Shown here in pieces: positions 8,460 through 16,824 of a stretch of 64,000 nt of DNA. The stretch spans positions 2,228,868 through 2,292,867 of the forward strand of contig NZ_KB235914.1 of assembly GCF_000332175.1 (NCBI RefSeq), written 5' to 3'. The notes under the pieces are model-generated. The model did not search any database. It was given only the letters and a program-made list of their open reading frames with translations, and was not told the origin of the DNA. The translations under genes were made by a program, and so were the position numbers. Numbering within the stretch: the first letter of the stretch is position 1; the number at the start of each line of letters is the position of its first letter. This DNA is from Pseudanabaena sp. PCC 6802 (GTDB taxonomy: Bacteria > Cyanobacteriota > Cyanobacteriia > Pseudanabaenales > Pseudanabaenaceae).

Positions 8460-10139
8460 ATGAGCGAGACCAAAAATTTGGGAACTGAGGACGTGCAGAA
8501 AAATGGGGAACGGATATCGATTCAGCAACTGATACAGGAGGGTATCCAATTAAGTCAAGATCGTCAATTAGAAGCAGCGATCGCTAAGTTCGATGTTGCT
8601 CTCGACATGGACTCGTATCTGTACGAGGTATGGAACGAACGCGGTGTTGTCCTGGAGTTGTCAGGTCGTTACGATGACGCGATCGCCAGCTATGACAAAG
8701 CCTTAGCGGCTAACTCCGAATACGCCCAGGCATGGTACAACCGAGGTAATGCGCTGAGTTATCTCGATCGCCATGAGGAGGCGATCGCCAGCTATGACAA
8801 AGCTTTAGCCTCCAGACCGGGGTTTTATGAAGCGTGGTACAACCGCGCCCTGGGATTAGAAAAGTTAGGACAATACGAACAAGCGATCGGCAGTTACCGC
8901 AAAGTGATTGGCCTTAATCCAGATTTCTACGACGCTTGGAATAATTTAGGGATTAACTTGGAAAGGCTAAATCGCCACCAGGAAGCGATCGCGTTTTACG
9001 ATCGCTCTATCGCTATTTACCCGGACTTTTATATTGCCTGGTACAACCTGGGCAATACATTGCGGATTTTGGAACGCCACGACGATGCGATTAATTGCTA
9101 CGAACATGCGATCGCCATCGAGCCGAATTATCCTGAAGCTTACTGCAACCTGGGACTTACCCTCGAACAAGTGCATAAATTGGAACCCGCGATCGCTTCT
9201 TATCAGCAAGCGCTGGCGCTCCGACCGGACTACCCGGAAGTGCGAAAAAATCTTAGCCTGTTGCACCTGAAACTAGTACCGCGCTGGCACTTTGCCATGC
9301 TCAACGATCGGCAGCGCAGCGATCGCTACGATCGCTCAATTGCGAAGCTGGTAGAACCCAACTCTGTCGTACTCGATATTGGTTCTGGATCGGGGTTGCT
9401 TGCCATGATGGCAGCAAGAGCAGGGGCACAGCAAGTAATTAGTTGCGAAGTCGTCCTGCCGATTGCGGATATCGCTAGAGAAATCGTGCGCGTTAATGGA
9501 CTGAGCGATCGCATTGCGATTGTAAATAAGAAATCTACCAATATGGTTGTAGGTATTCATATGCCGACCAAAGCCGATCTCCTGGTTTGTGAAATCTTTG
9601 ATGTGGGCTTGCTAGGCGAAGACGCGATCGCTACGATTAAACACGCGCGATCGCATCTATTAAAACCCGATGCTAAAATTCTGCCTCAACGCGCTAGGGT
9701 CTATGGCGTTCTGGTCGAAAGTCCACAATTGCTTGATGAAGACCGCGTTCAGACCGTCACTGGCTTTGATGTCAGTCTCTTCAATACATTCTCATCAACA
9801 CCAGCCTATCTGCAAAGACAACTCCACCACTACCCCCACAAAGTATTATCGGAGGTGTTTGCAGTATTCGATTTTGACTTTGCGGGCGAGGATATCCAAT
9901 CGGAAGAACGGACGATAGATGTAAGAGCGATCGCGGATGGCGAAGCTCAGGCGGTTGTATTCTGGTTCCGCTTGTACTTGGATGATGAGATTTTTATAGA
10001 TACCGCTCCCGAAGCAGACAGCCATTGGATGCAGGCGGTGCAGCTACTGGAGACTCGGCTGCAAGTTTCTCAAGGCGAAGCCTACACTCTACTCGCTAGC
10101 CACGACTGTAGAAATATCTGGTTTGGGAATCTCCGATAG
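8460..10139 (+). CDS. TPR-repeat protein fused to PRMT7-like SAM methyltransferase
   Basis: A 559-residue protein. I chose ATG 8460 over the upstream TTG at 8427 because GTGAGGGG sits just before it. The first half (about 20-270) is seven or so tetratricopeptide repeats with the recurring EAIASYDKAL / YNRGNAL pattern. The second half is a class I SAM methyltransferase: motif I VLDIGSGSGLLAMMAARAGA, a post-I acidic strand SCEV, and a loop CEIFDVGLLGEDAI that matches the double-E loop layout of PRMT7-type protein arginine methyltransferases (E-x-F-D-x-x-L-x-G-E). It may therefore methylate arginine in a protein partner docked by the TPRs. A small-molecule substrate cannot be excluded. It follows the MscS-CNB gene closely. 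Confidence 0.72.
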   Translation: MSETKNLGTEDVQKNGERISIQQLIQEGIQLSQDRQLEAAIAKFDVALDMDSYLYEVWNERGVVLELSGRYDDAIASYDKALAANSEYAQAWYNRGNALSYLDRHEEAIASYDKALASRPGFYEAWYNRALGLEKLGQYEQAIGSYRKVIGLNPDFYDAWNNLGINLERLNRHQEAIAFYDRSIAIYPDFYIAWYNLGNTLRILERHDDAINCYEHAIAIEPNYPEAYCNLGLTLEQVHKLEPAIASYQQALALRPDYPEVRKNLSLLHLKLVPRWHFAMLNDRQRSDRYDRSIAKLVEPNSVVLDIGSGSGLLAMMAARAGAQQVISCEVVLPIADIAREIVRVNGLSDRIAIVNKKSTNMVVGIHMPTKADLLVCEIFDVGLLGEDAIATIKHARSHLLKPDAKILPQRARVYGVLVESPQLLDEDRVQTVTGFDVSLFNTFSSTPAYLQRQLHHYPHKVLSEVFAVFDFDFAGEDIQSEERTIDVRAIADGEAQAVVFWFRLYLDDEIFIDTAPEADSHWMQAVQLLETRLQVSQGEAYTLLASHDCRNIWFGNLR

Positions 10140-10440
10140 TAAGGGTTTAGCATTTGTCCGACAGTCTACGCATCAAACGCGAGCATTACTGACAAATCTC
10201 AATGCGATCGCTCCTGATGCGATCGCTCGTCTGTCCATCACCTGCTTCGCCCTATTCCTCTCGTGGAACCGATAGTAAGGGTTTAGCATTTGTCCGACAG
10301 TCTACGCATCAAGCACAAACATTGTTGACAAATGCTAAACCCCTGCGTCCCCTGCGTCCCCTGCGTCCCCTGCGTCCACCGTCCACCGTCCGCCGTCCAC
10401 CATCCATCATCCGCTATCCGTCATCCGCCATCTCCGATAA
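10133..10440. repeat. Composite repeat: 44-bp direct repeats, hairpin and CCCTGCGTC minisatellite
   Basis: A 44-bp sequence at 10133-10176, starting CCGATAGTAAGGGTTTAGC and including the TPR gene's stop codon, is repeated exactly at 10269-10312. The second copy pairs with 10327-10341 (arms GGTTTAGCATTTGTC and its complement, 15 bp). From about 10341 the 9-mer CCCTGCGTC is repeated four times in tandem and decays into 7-9 nt units of the type CACCGTC / ATCCGCC up to 10440. The tail runs into the 3' end of the phosphoribosyltransferase gene, whose last codons are partly built from it. Confidence 0.8.
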
Positions 10441-10953
10441 ATCCATATGCTCGTAGATCTCAAATGGTTGATGGATCCAGGGCGAGTCGGGTAGGTAATC
10501 TACATAAAAATCTGGAGCAATTGCAGAACAGGCTTTGTACCAAATTACGGCTGTCTCGATCGCTTCAATTTCATATACGTCATGCTGTTTTAACCATTGC
10601 AATGTTTGTGCTAGAGTCGTACCCGAGTCCACCAGATCGTCAACTAAAAGCACCCTACTGCCCAATTTTTGGGTGGTCATGGAGATGGTTGGAGAGAATG
10701 TAATTGCGCCTCTAGTGCGATCGCCCGTACCGCCATAGGATGACACGGACAAAATTGCTAAGGGGAGTTTGTACAGGCGAGAGAGCGTATCGCCAACACG
10801 CAGACCGCCTCGTGCTAAGCAAAGTATTTGATTAAATTCCCACCCAGATTGATAGATCTTGTAGGCAAGAGTTTCGATTTTCTGATGATATTCCTGCCAG
10901 GTAACGCTAATTTCTGACGTAGGCTCTGATACGGGTAATTTAGATTCAAGCAT
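10414..10953 (-). CDS. Phosphoribosyltransferase (xanthine-guanine/hypoxanthine type)
   Basis: A 179-residue type I phosphoribosyltransferase. The PRPP-binding loop is VLLVDDLVDSGTTL, preceded by LARGGLRVGDTLSRLY, the other family landmark. It probably transfers the ribose-phosphate of PRPP to a purine base (salvage), in the cytosol. The N-terminal WQEYHQKIETLAYKI resembles the Gpt-like group common in cyanobacteria. The protein ends LSEMADDG, and the 3' end of the gene enters the minisatellite at 10341-10440, so the final residues may be recently acquired. A perfect 15-bp palindrome lies immediately before its ATG. It is divergent from flv3 with a 320-bp gap. Confidence 0.8.
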   Translation of the reverse strand: MLESKLPVSEPTSEISVTWQEYHQKIETLAYKIYQSGWEFNQILCLARGGLRVGDTLSRLYKLPLAILSVSSYGGTGDRTRGAITFSPTISMTTQKLGSRVLLVDDLVDSGTTLAQTLQWLKQHDVYEIEAIETAVIWYKACSAIAPDFYVDYLPDSPWIHQPFEIYEHMDLSEMADDG

Positions 10954-10968
10954 TTGTAAAGTTTACAA
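10954..10968. promoter_or_regulatory. Perfect 15-bp palindrome at the phosphoribosyltransferase start
   Basis: TTGTAAAGTTTACAA reads the same on both strands around a central G. It directly abuts the start codon of the minus-strand gene, where a ribosome-binding site would stand, so a bound protein or a folded leader could control that gene. No regulator is identified. Confidence 0.45.
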
Positions 10969-11273
10969 GTGAATTGACCAGATTTTTATTAATTGTGCGA
11001 TGTTGTTATCCGTAGGGGTAGTGCCTTGTTCCTACCCTTAGGGTTCAGGGCAATTTCCTATGACAATTCTTATTTATTTCAGTGCATTCTATTAAGAAAT
11101 AACCAAAGATAGATGACAGAATATATCTCAAGTAGTATTGAATAACGCAATTGCCAAAGCTAATACAAACCATTGCAATTGTTGATTAGACGAAGTTTAT
11201 TACAAGTACTAAACTAAAAGAAAGAAAACTTAATAAACAGTTAATTTATTCGCGATCGCCGGAGGACAAAATC
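10969..11273 (+). promoter_or_regulatory. flv3 upstream region
   Basis: About 300 bp of AT-rich DNA without a gene. It holds one copy of the GTAGGGG-type hairpin repeat at 11012-11040 and, near its end, GCCGGAGGACAAAATC before the flv3 ATG, a strong ribosome-binding sequence. No promoter boxes could be assigned with confidence. The inorganic-carbon and light regulation known for some flv genes cannot be read from this stretch. Confidence 0.4.
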
Positions 11274-12995
11274 ATGGCAGCTCTCACAGCCCCTACTAAA
11301 ACGAGCAGGTTGACGATGCAAACGGTTGAAATTGCCTCTGATACTACTGCTTTGCGATCGCTGGACTGGGATCGCGATCGCTTCGACATTGAGTTTGGCT
11401 TGCAGAACGGCACTACATATAACTCTTACATTATTAAGGGCGAGCAAACTGCACTAATCGATACCTCCCATGCCAAATTTCGCCAGCTTTACATGGATAC
11501 GCTCGCCGGGCAAATCGATCCCGCCCAAATCGACTATCTGGTTATCAGTCACACGGAACCCGACCATAGTGGCTTAGTTAAAGACGTGCTGGCACTCGCA
11601 CCGCAAGCAACGGTGGTTGGTACCAAAGTCGCCATGCAATTTTTAGAAAATCTAATACACGAGCCTTTCACGCAAAAAATCGTCAAAAATGGCGACCAGA
11701 TCGATCTCGGTAACGGTCATATCCTCCAGTTTGTGATGGCTCCCAATCTCCATTGGCCGGACACAATGTTGACCTTCGACTTCAAAACTTCCATCCTCTA
11801 TACCTGCGACGTATTCGGGATGCATTACTGCGACGAGCATACCTACGACGAAGATTTAAACAAGATCGCGCCGGACTACCGCTTTTATTACGATTGCTTG
11901 ATGGGGCCGAATGCCAGATCGGTACTGGCAGCCATGAAGCGCATGGACGAGCTACCACCATTAGATACGGTGGCAACTGGGCACGGGCCTCTGCTGCGCT
12001 ATAACCTCAAGGAAATGACCGAAAACTATCGCACCTGGAGCCAAGCTCAGACCAAGGGTGAAACGATGGTAGCGGTATTTTATGTCTCCGATTACGGCTA
12101 TAGCGATCGCCTGTCGCAAGTCCTAGCCAGGGGTATTGCCAAAACTGGGGTTGGGGTCGAGATGATCGACCTCAAGGCAACGGACATGCAGGAATTGCGC
12201 GAACTGGTAGAAAAATCGGCAGCCCTGGTAATTGGCGTGCCGCCCGCATCGCTGGCTTCCGCCCAGACCGCCCTCGGCGCAATTTTTGCTGCTGCCCATG
12301 AAAAGCAATACATCGGTTTATTCGAGTCATTTGGCGGTGAAGACCAGTCAATCGACCTGCTTAATAACAGATTTAAGGATTTGGGCCTAATTCCCGCTTT
12401 CCCCATGATTCGCGTCCGCGAGGCTCCGAGCGAATCGACCTATCAACTCTGCGATGAAGCCGGTACGGACTTGGGGCAAATCCTCACCCGCAAACAAACG
12501 ATCCAGCACATGAAGTCGCTAGACGTGGACATGGATAAGGCACTCGGGCGCATAGCAGGTGGGTTGTATATCATTACGGCTAAGAAAGGCGATATTAGCA
12601 GCGCCATGCTGGCCTCATGGGTGTCGCAGGTGAGCTTCAAGCCTTTAGGCATATCGATCGCCGTAGCTAAAGATAGAGCGATCGAATCTTTTATGCATGT
12701 GGGAGATACCTTTGTCCTGAATGTATTGGAAGAAGGCAATTACTCCAAAATCATGCAGCATTTCTTGAAGCGGTTTGCACCCGGTGCCGATCGCTTTGAG
12801 GGCATCAAAAATTACCCAGCCCAAAATGGTTCCCCCATTCTGGCTGATGCCCTGGCATTCATTGAATGCGAAGTAGTTAGCCGCATGGAATGCAGCGATC
12901 ACTGGATCGTCTACGCCACCGCCGAAGCCGGACGCGTATCGGATCCAGATGCCTTGCCCGCTGCCCACCGCCGTAAGGTAGGCAATCACTATTAA
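11274..12995 (+). CDS. flv3: Flavodiiron protein Flv3 (O2 photoreduction)
   Basis: A 573-residue class C flavodiiron protein: metallo-beta-lactamase-like diiron domain (about 30-260), flavodoxin-like FMN domain (about 265-410) and C-terminal flavin reductase domain (about 425-573). The opening TTALRSLDWDRDRFDIEFGLQNGTTYNSYII is characteristic of cyanobacterial Flv3. Canonical iron ligands are kept: SHTEPDHSG gives H93, E95, D97 and H98; NLHWPD gives H160; CDVFG gives D179; and a late GHGP supplies a His. Flv3 works with Flv1 as a heterodimer that reduces O2 to water with electrons from photosystem I (Mehler-like reaction) and protects under fluctuating light. The GGAGG site before ATG fixes the start. 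A TerB/DUF697 gene lies between it and flv1. Confidence 0.93.
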   Translation: MAALTAPTKTSRLTMQTVEIASDTTALRSLDWDRDRFDIEFGLQNGTTYNSYIIKGEQTALIDTSHAKFRQLYMDTLAGQIDPAQIDYLVISHTEPDHSGLVKDVLALAPQATVVGTKVAMQFLENLIHEPFTQKIVKNGDQIDLGNGHILQFVMAPNLHWPDTMLTFDFKTSILYTCDVFGMHYCDEHTYDEDLNKIAPDYRFYYDCLMGPNARSVLAAMKRMDELPPLDTVATGHGPLLRYNLKEMTENYRTWSQAQTKGETMVAVFYVSDYGYSDRLSQVLARGIAKTGVGVEMIDLKATDMQELRELVEKSAALVIGVPPASLASAQTALGAIFAAAHEKQYIGLFESFGGEDQSIDLLNNRFKDLGLIPAFPMIRVREAPSESTYQLCDEAGTDLGQILTRKQTIQHMKSLDVDMDKALGRIAGGLYIITAKKGDISSAMLASWVSQVSFKPLGISIAVAKDRAIESFMHVGDTFVLNVLEEGNYSKIMQHFLKRFAPGADRFEGIKNYPAQNGSPILADALAFIECEVVSRMECSDHWIVYATAEAGRVSDPDALPAAHRRKVGNHY

Positions 12996-13030
12996 AGCTA
13001 TTAGCTATTAGCTATTAGCCTTTTAGATTC

Positions 13031-13055
13031 GTAGGGTGGGCAATGCCCACCTTAC
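13031..13055. repeat. Short palindrome GTAGGGTGGGC-AAT-GCCCACC..., copy 1
   Basis: The arm GTAGGGTGGGC and its near-perfect complement are separated by AAT. The same unit recurs as a perfect palindrome at 42164-42188. It follows the flv3 stop and three tandem AGCTATT units, and may act as a transcription end or pause. Confidence 0.65.
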
Positions 13056-13222
13056 TTCTCTCCCTCCTCTCCAAGAAGAGGGGAGCCAAACCCCGATCGC
13101 GCACGACCCTGGCTTATGACGCTCTGAAATAGCTAAAATGACGGGTATGTTTCTTGACAGACGAAGTTTTTTGCGATCTGTTAAAAACAAATATACGGAA
13201 TTGAGATGAAGGAGCACGATCT

Positions 13223-14179
13223 ATGTCTGTCAATCAACAAGAAGTTCTATCATGCTTTAAGGTACTGGTGTACATGGCGAAGGCGGACGGTCAGGTTTTG
13301 GATGAAGAGTCTAGCAGTCTGGCTCAGGCTTTCGGGGAGATCGAATTACCCGAGGGAGTCACGATCGAAAGCCTGTTGAGCGAAGAAATGAATGTAGATG
13401 AGTTGCTCGCACAAATTGGCAGTACGGCGGCGCAGGAACTGGTTTACCAGTCTGCCTATACCATGGCTAACATTGATGGGAACTGTAGCGTTGAAGAGCA
13501 AGCGCTTTTAAACAAAATCGCTAACACTTTCACAAAATTCGATCTGTGGCAGAAAGAGGAAAGAATTCACGATTTGCAATGCAGGGCTGAAAGATCCTCT
13601 TTCTCCAAGCAGGTTAAACAGATTGCCGATGCCAAGAAACGAGAGATTGAAGTCGATAACGAAATTAGAGACTATTGCTTCCTCAACGCCGTACTAGGTG
13701 CTTTCCCATTCCCAGGGATCGCGATCGCCGTCGATCTATACATCTACTGGAGCCAGTTGGATATGGTACAGGATATTGGCGAGCGCTGGGGCTACGATCG
13801 CACGCAAGCCGACCTCAAAAAAGCCTTCTTTGGCAGTATTGGTTGGACGGGTGCCCGCATTGCGGTGAGCAACCTGGCGAAACTCGTACCCGTATTTGGC
13901 AGTGCTGTCGGTGCAGCTACGGCTTTTACCACTACCTGGGCAATTGGCAAGGTTGCTAACCAATACTTTGCCAGCGGTTGCCAAATGGATGCCATGAGCC
14001 TCAAGCAAGCCTTTAAGGCAGCGAAGAAAGAAGGAGAAACAGTATATAAGGAGAACGAAGAGGCGATCGCCGCGAAGCAAAAAGAACTGGAGCCACAGAT
14101 GCAGGCTCTCAGCGCCGATCTCGAAGCGGGTCGGATTACCCAGGAAGAGTATCAAGTAAAGTTGAGAGAATTAGTTTAA
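13223..14179 (+). CDS. TerB-like / DUF697 protein between the flavodiiron genes
   Basis: A 318-residue protein of unknown role. Residues about 5-105 look like a tellurite-resistance TerB-type domain, with two acidic half-sites: MAKADGQVLDEES and MANIDGNCSVEEQ, a helical metal-binding fold repeated twice. Residues about 150-260 are a DUF697-like hydrophobic region (LGAFPFPGIAIAVDLYIYW... LVPVFGSAVGAATAFTTTWAIG), closely similar in layout to the C-terminal part of the GTPase at 5034-6290. The last 30 residues (LSADLEAGRITQEEYQVKLREL) resemble a SHOCT-type oligomerisation tail. GAAGGAG stands upstream of the ATG. Its position inside flv3-flv1 suggests a membrane-associated accessory or stress function, but this is inference from placement only. 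Confidence 0.65.
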   Translation: MSVNQQEVLSCFKVLVYMAKADGQVLDEESSSLAQAFGEIELPEGVTIESLLSEEMNVDELLAQIGSTAAQELVYQSAYTMANIDGNCSVEEQALLNKIANTFTKFDLWQKEERIHDLQCRAERSSFSKQVKQIADAKKREIEVDNEIRDYCFLNAVLGAFPFPGIAIAVDLYIYWSQLDMVQDIGERWGYDRTQADLKKAFFGSIGWTGARIAVSNLAKLVPVFGSAVGAATAFTTTWAIGKVANQYFASGCQMDAMSLKQAFKAAKKEGETVYKENEEAIAAKQKELEPQMQALSADLEAGRITQEEYQVKLRELV

Positions 14180-14335
14180 GGAGATTTCCAAAGGTCTAAC
14201 TCTCATACGCTCAAGGGGCGCAGGGGCGCAGCCCCGGTTTTGGTTCTATTCTCCTCTCCCTTAGGGAGAGAGGTCAGGAGAGAGAGCTTCCAAGCCTAAT
14301 CTAACCATTCAATTCAATCTAAGGATACACAGCAG

Positions 14336-16042
14336 ATGACATCGACTAAACCTCGTGATGTTCAGGTATTACCAATCGGAGCGGATACGCTTGCCATCCG
14401 ATCGCGGAGTTGGAATCGCCTGCGATTTGAAATTGAGTATGCCCTTGAAAAAGGGACGACCGCTAATTCGTTCCTGATCCAGTCCGAACAAACTGCTCTG
14501 ATCGATCCTCCTGGCGGTACGTTCACTGAGATTTTTTTAGAGGAACTACAGAAGCGCTGTCCCATCGATCGGATCGACTATGTAATTTTAGGGCATGTCA
14601 ACCCGAACCGGATCGATACGATTAAAGCTCTACTGGTCTTGAAAAACCATATCACGATTATTTGCACCAATCCTGGTGCGATCGCCCTGCGCAACGCCAT
14701 TCCCGATGGAGAACTGAATATCAAAGTAGTGCGCGGTGAGGAATTATTAGAGCTAGGCAAGGAACACGTCCTGCAATTTATCTCTACTTCCACGCCGCGC
14801 TGGCCGGATGCTCTCTGTACCTACGACAGCAAAACTAAAATCCTCTATACCGATAAACTTTTCGGCGCGCATGTCTGTGGCGATCAGCTATTTGATGAGG
14901 GCTGGCAGCACTATTTGCCAGATCGCCGCTACTATTTCGATTGCTTAATGGCAAACCAAACGAAGCAGGTCGAAGTTGCGCTCGACAAGATCGCGGATCT
15001 ACCCGCTAGCTTCTACGCGCCCGGACACGGCCCCATGCTCCGCTACGGACTTCATGAGTTGGTCAATCTTTACCGCAAGTGGAGTGAAGTTCAAAAGCAA
15101 CAAAATATTTCCGTAGCATTGCTCTATGCCTCTGCCTACGGCAATACCACTACCCTTGCCGACGCGATCGCGCGGGGCATTACCAAAGCTGGTGTCACGG
15201 TGGAAGCAATCAATTGCGAAGCGGCGGCACCAGATGAAATCAAGGCAGCGGTGGAAAAGGCATCCGGCTTTGCGATCGGCTCGCCCACCCTGGCCGGGCA
15301 CCTCCCTACTCAAGTGCAAACTGCCCTGGGGATTGTAATTTCCACGGCACCTAAAGGCTCGCCCGCTGGAGTGTTTGGCTCCTTTGGTTGGAGTGGCGAA
15401 GGCATTGACATCATTACCGACAAACTCAAAGATGCAGGCTTTACGATCGCGTTCGAGCCAATTCGCGCTAAATTCAAACCCACCGATGCCATGCTCCAGT
15501 TCTGCGAGGAAACAGGCACGGATTTCGCCCAGAGCCTGAAGGTTGCCAAAAAAGTGAGGAATACGCTCAATCCTGGCAGTACGGTCGAGCAGGCAGTGGG
15601 ACGGGTGATTGGCTCTCTCTGCGTCGTGACGACCAAAAAAGGCGATGTCACAAATGCCATGCTGGCCTCGTGGGTGTCTCAGGCTACTTTTAACCCACCA
15701 GGGCTAACCGTCGCCGTGGCAAAGGAACGGGCGATAGAGTCGCACATGCATGAGGGCGATCGCTTTATTTTGAATATTTTGGATCAGGGCAAACAGGTAC
15801 GCAAAAGCTTCATGAAAAAGTTTGCACCGGGAGAAGATCGCTTCGCTGGACTTAATACCCAAGAGGCGCAAAACGGAGCGCCAATTTTAACCGATGCCCT
15901 CGCCTATTTGGAGTGTCAGGCTACACAGAGGATGGAATGCGGCGATCACTGGTTGGTGTACGCGGTAGTCGAAGGTGGCAAAGTACTACAGGATAACGGT
16001 TTGACCGCAGTCCACTATCGCAAATCGGGAGGATATTATTAG
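14336..16042 (+). CDS. flv1: Flavodiiron protein Flv1 (O2 photoreduction)
   Basis: A 568-residue class C flavodiiron protein with the same three domains as Flv3. The N-terminus KPRDVQVLPI and RSRSWNRLRFEIEYALEKGTTANSFLI is diagnostic of Flv1. Several iron ligands are replaced, as is normal in Flv1: the motif is GHVNPNRID, so H87 stays but E, D and H become N89, N91 and R92; the next His becomes Arg in TPRWPD; and the bridging Asp becomes Lys in TDKLFG. The flavodoxin domain (SVALLYASAYGNTTTLADAI) and reductase domain are intact. It pairs with Flv3, which supplies the standard ligand set. A hairpin with T-run at 16138-16178 terminates the gene. Confidence 0.93.
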   Translation: MTSTKPRDVQVLPIGADTLAIRSRSWNRLRFEIEYALEKGTTANSFLIQSEQTALIDPPGGTFTEIFLEELQKRCPIDRIDYVILGHVNPNRIDTIKALLVLKNHITIICTNPGAIALRNAIPDGELNIKVVRGEELLELGKEHVLQFISTSTPRWPDALCTYDSKTKILYTDKLFGAHVCGDQLFDEGWQHYLPDRRYYFDCLMANQTKQVEVALDKIADLPASFYAPGHGPMLRYGLHELVNLYRKWSEVQKQQNISVALLYASAYGNTTTLADAIARGITKAGVTVEAINCEAAAPDEIKAAVEKASGFAIGSPTLAGHLPTQVQTALGIVISTAPKGSPAGVFGSFGWSGEGIDIITDKLKDAGFTIAFEPIRAKFKPTDAMLQFCEETGTDFAQSLKVAKKVRNTLNPGSTVEQAVGRVIGSLCVVTTKKGDVTNAMLASWVSQATFNPPGLTVAVAKERAIESHMHEGDRFILNILDQGKQVRKSFMKKFAPGEDRFAGLNTQEAQNGAPILTDALAYLECQATQRMECGDHWLVYAVVEGGKVLQDNGLTAVHYRKSGGYY

Positions 16043-16137
16043 GAGCTAGCCGCTTTGTGGCAGCGAATAGGCAAAATGGCTGAGGGCTAAGTTTAACAAT
16101 CTGGGTAATTTCTATAGTAAGTCTCGGATAATTCCTC

Positions 16138-16178
16138 ATAGCGTGGCAAAGGTATGAAGTTGCCGCGCTATTTTTTTG
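16138..16178 (+). terminator. Rho-independent terminator after flv1
   Basis: ATAGCGTGGCAA pairs with TTGCCGCGCTAT (one G-T wobble) around a 10-nt loop and is followed by a run of T. It lies about 95 nt after the flv1 stop. Confidence 0.8.
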
Positions 16179-16266
16179 CCTAATTCGCTGGGTGGAGAAA
16201 CTCCCCTATGGCAATTTGTTAGAATGCCAACATACTACCGAGCATATTATTAGGTATTGACGACTT

Positions 16267-16824
16267 ATGCAAGACCAGTTGCAAACGGCGATCGCTCCCT
16301 ACTGTAAGTCAGTTGACTATTTAGAAGTGCGGCTAGAACAGAGCGAGTCCACCAGTATTTCGTTTCAAGGACCGCAGCTTCATGCCGTAGATCGCAGTTT
16401 TGGTCTGGCTGGCGGTATTCGTGCTTGTCACAATGGTGGCTGGAGTTTTGTCACGTTTAACGATCTGTCCGAGTTACAGGATCGCGTCGAGCAGGCTATT
16501 TCTCAAGCCAAGTTAATCGGGAAAGAAACTACGCAATTAGCTTTTGTAGAGCCTGCGATCGCCGATGTCAAAGTAGAGCTAGGTAACGATCCGCGCAGCA
16601 TCTCGCTAGATCGCAAGCGTGAAATCGTGGAGGCCTATAACCAGATGCTTCTAGAGTTCGATCCGAGAATTCAAACCACAATACAAAGGTTTTCCATCTT
16701 TCACTCAGGTAGTTCGACCTGTTTGCTGTTTGCTGTTTGGTATATAGCTGAGCCTATAGCCACAAAGCCTCGGCTAACAGGCGGTACTCAGATGGTTCGT
16801 TATAAACCTGGGCGGATATTCTGA
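16267..16824 (+). pseudogene. Truncated TldD/PmbA-family protease gene (N-terminal part only)
   Basis: The first 140 or so codons are an ordinary TldD-like N-terminus: KSVDYLEVRLEQSES, FGLAGGIRACHNGGWSFVTF and SLDRKREIVEAYNQMLLEFDPRIQTT. Family members are about 450 residues long and carry the metalloprotease centre in the missing part, so this product cannot be active. After about 16695 the reading continues without family likeness, through TTTGCTGTTTGCTGTTTGG, to a stop at 16824. The tail overlaps the 3' end of the aminotransferase gene on the other strand. A deletion or rearrangement that fused the tldD 5' part to the aminotransferase 3' end explains this best. Confidence 0.75.

Noticed and set aside
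10341..10440. CRISPR-like array of CCCTGCGTC units
   Set aside because: Units are 7-9 bp in direct tandem without spacers; no cas genes are near.
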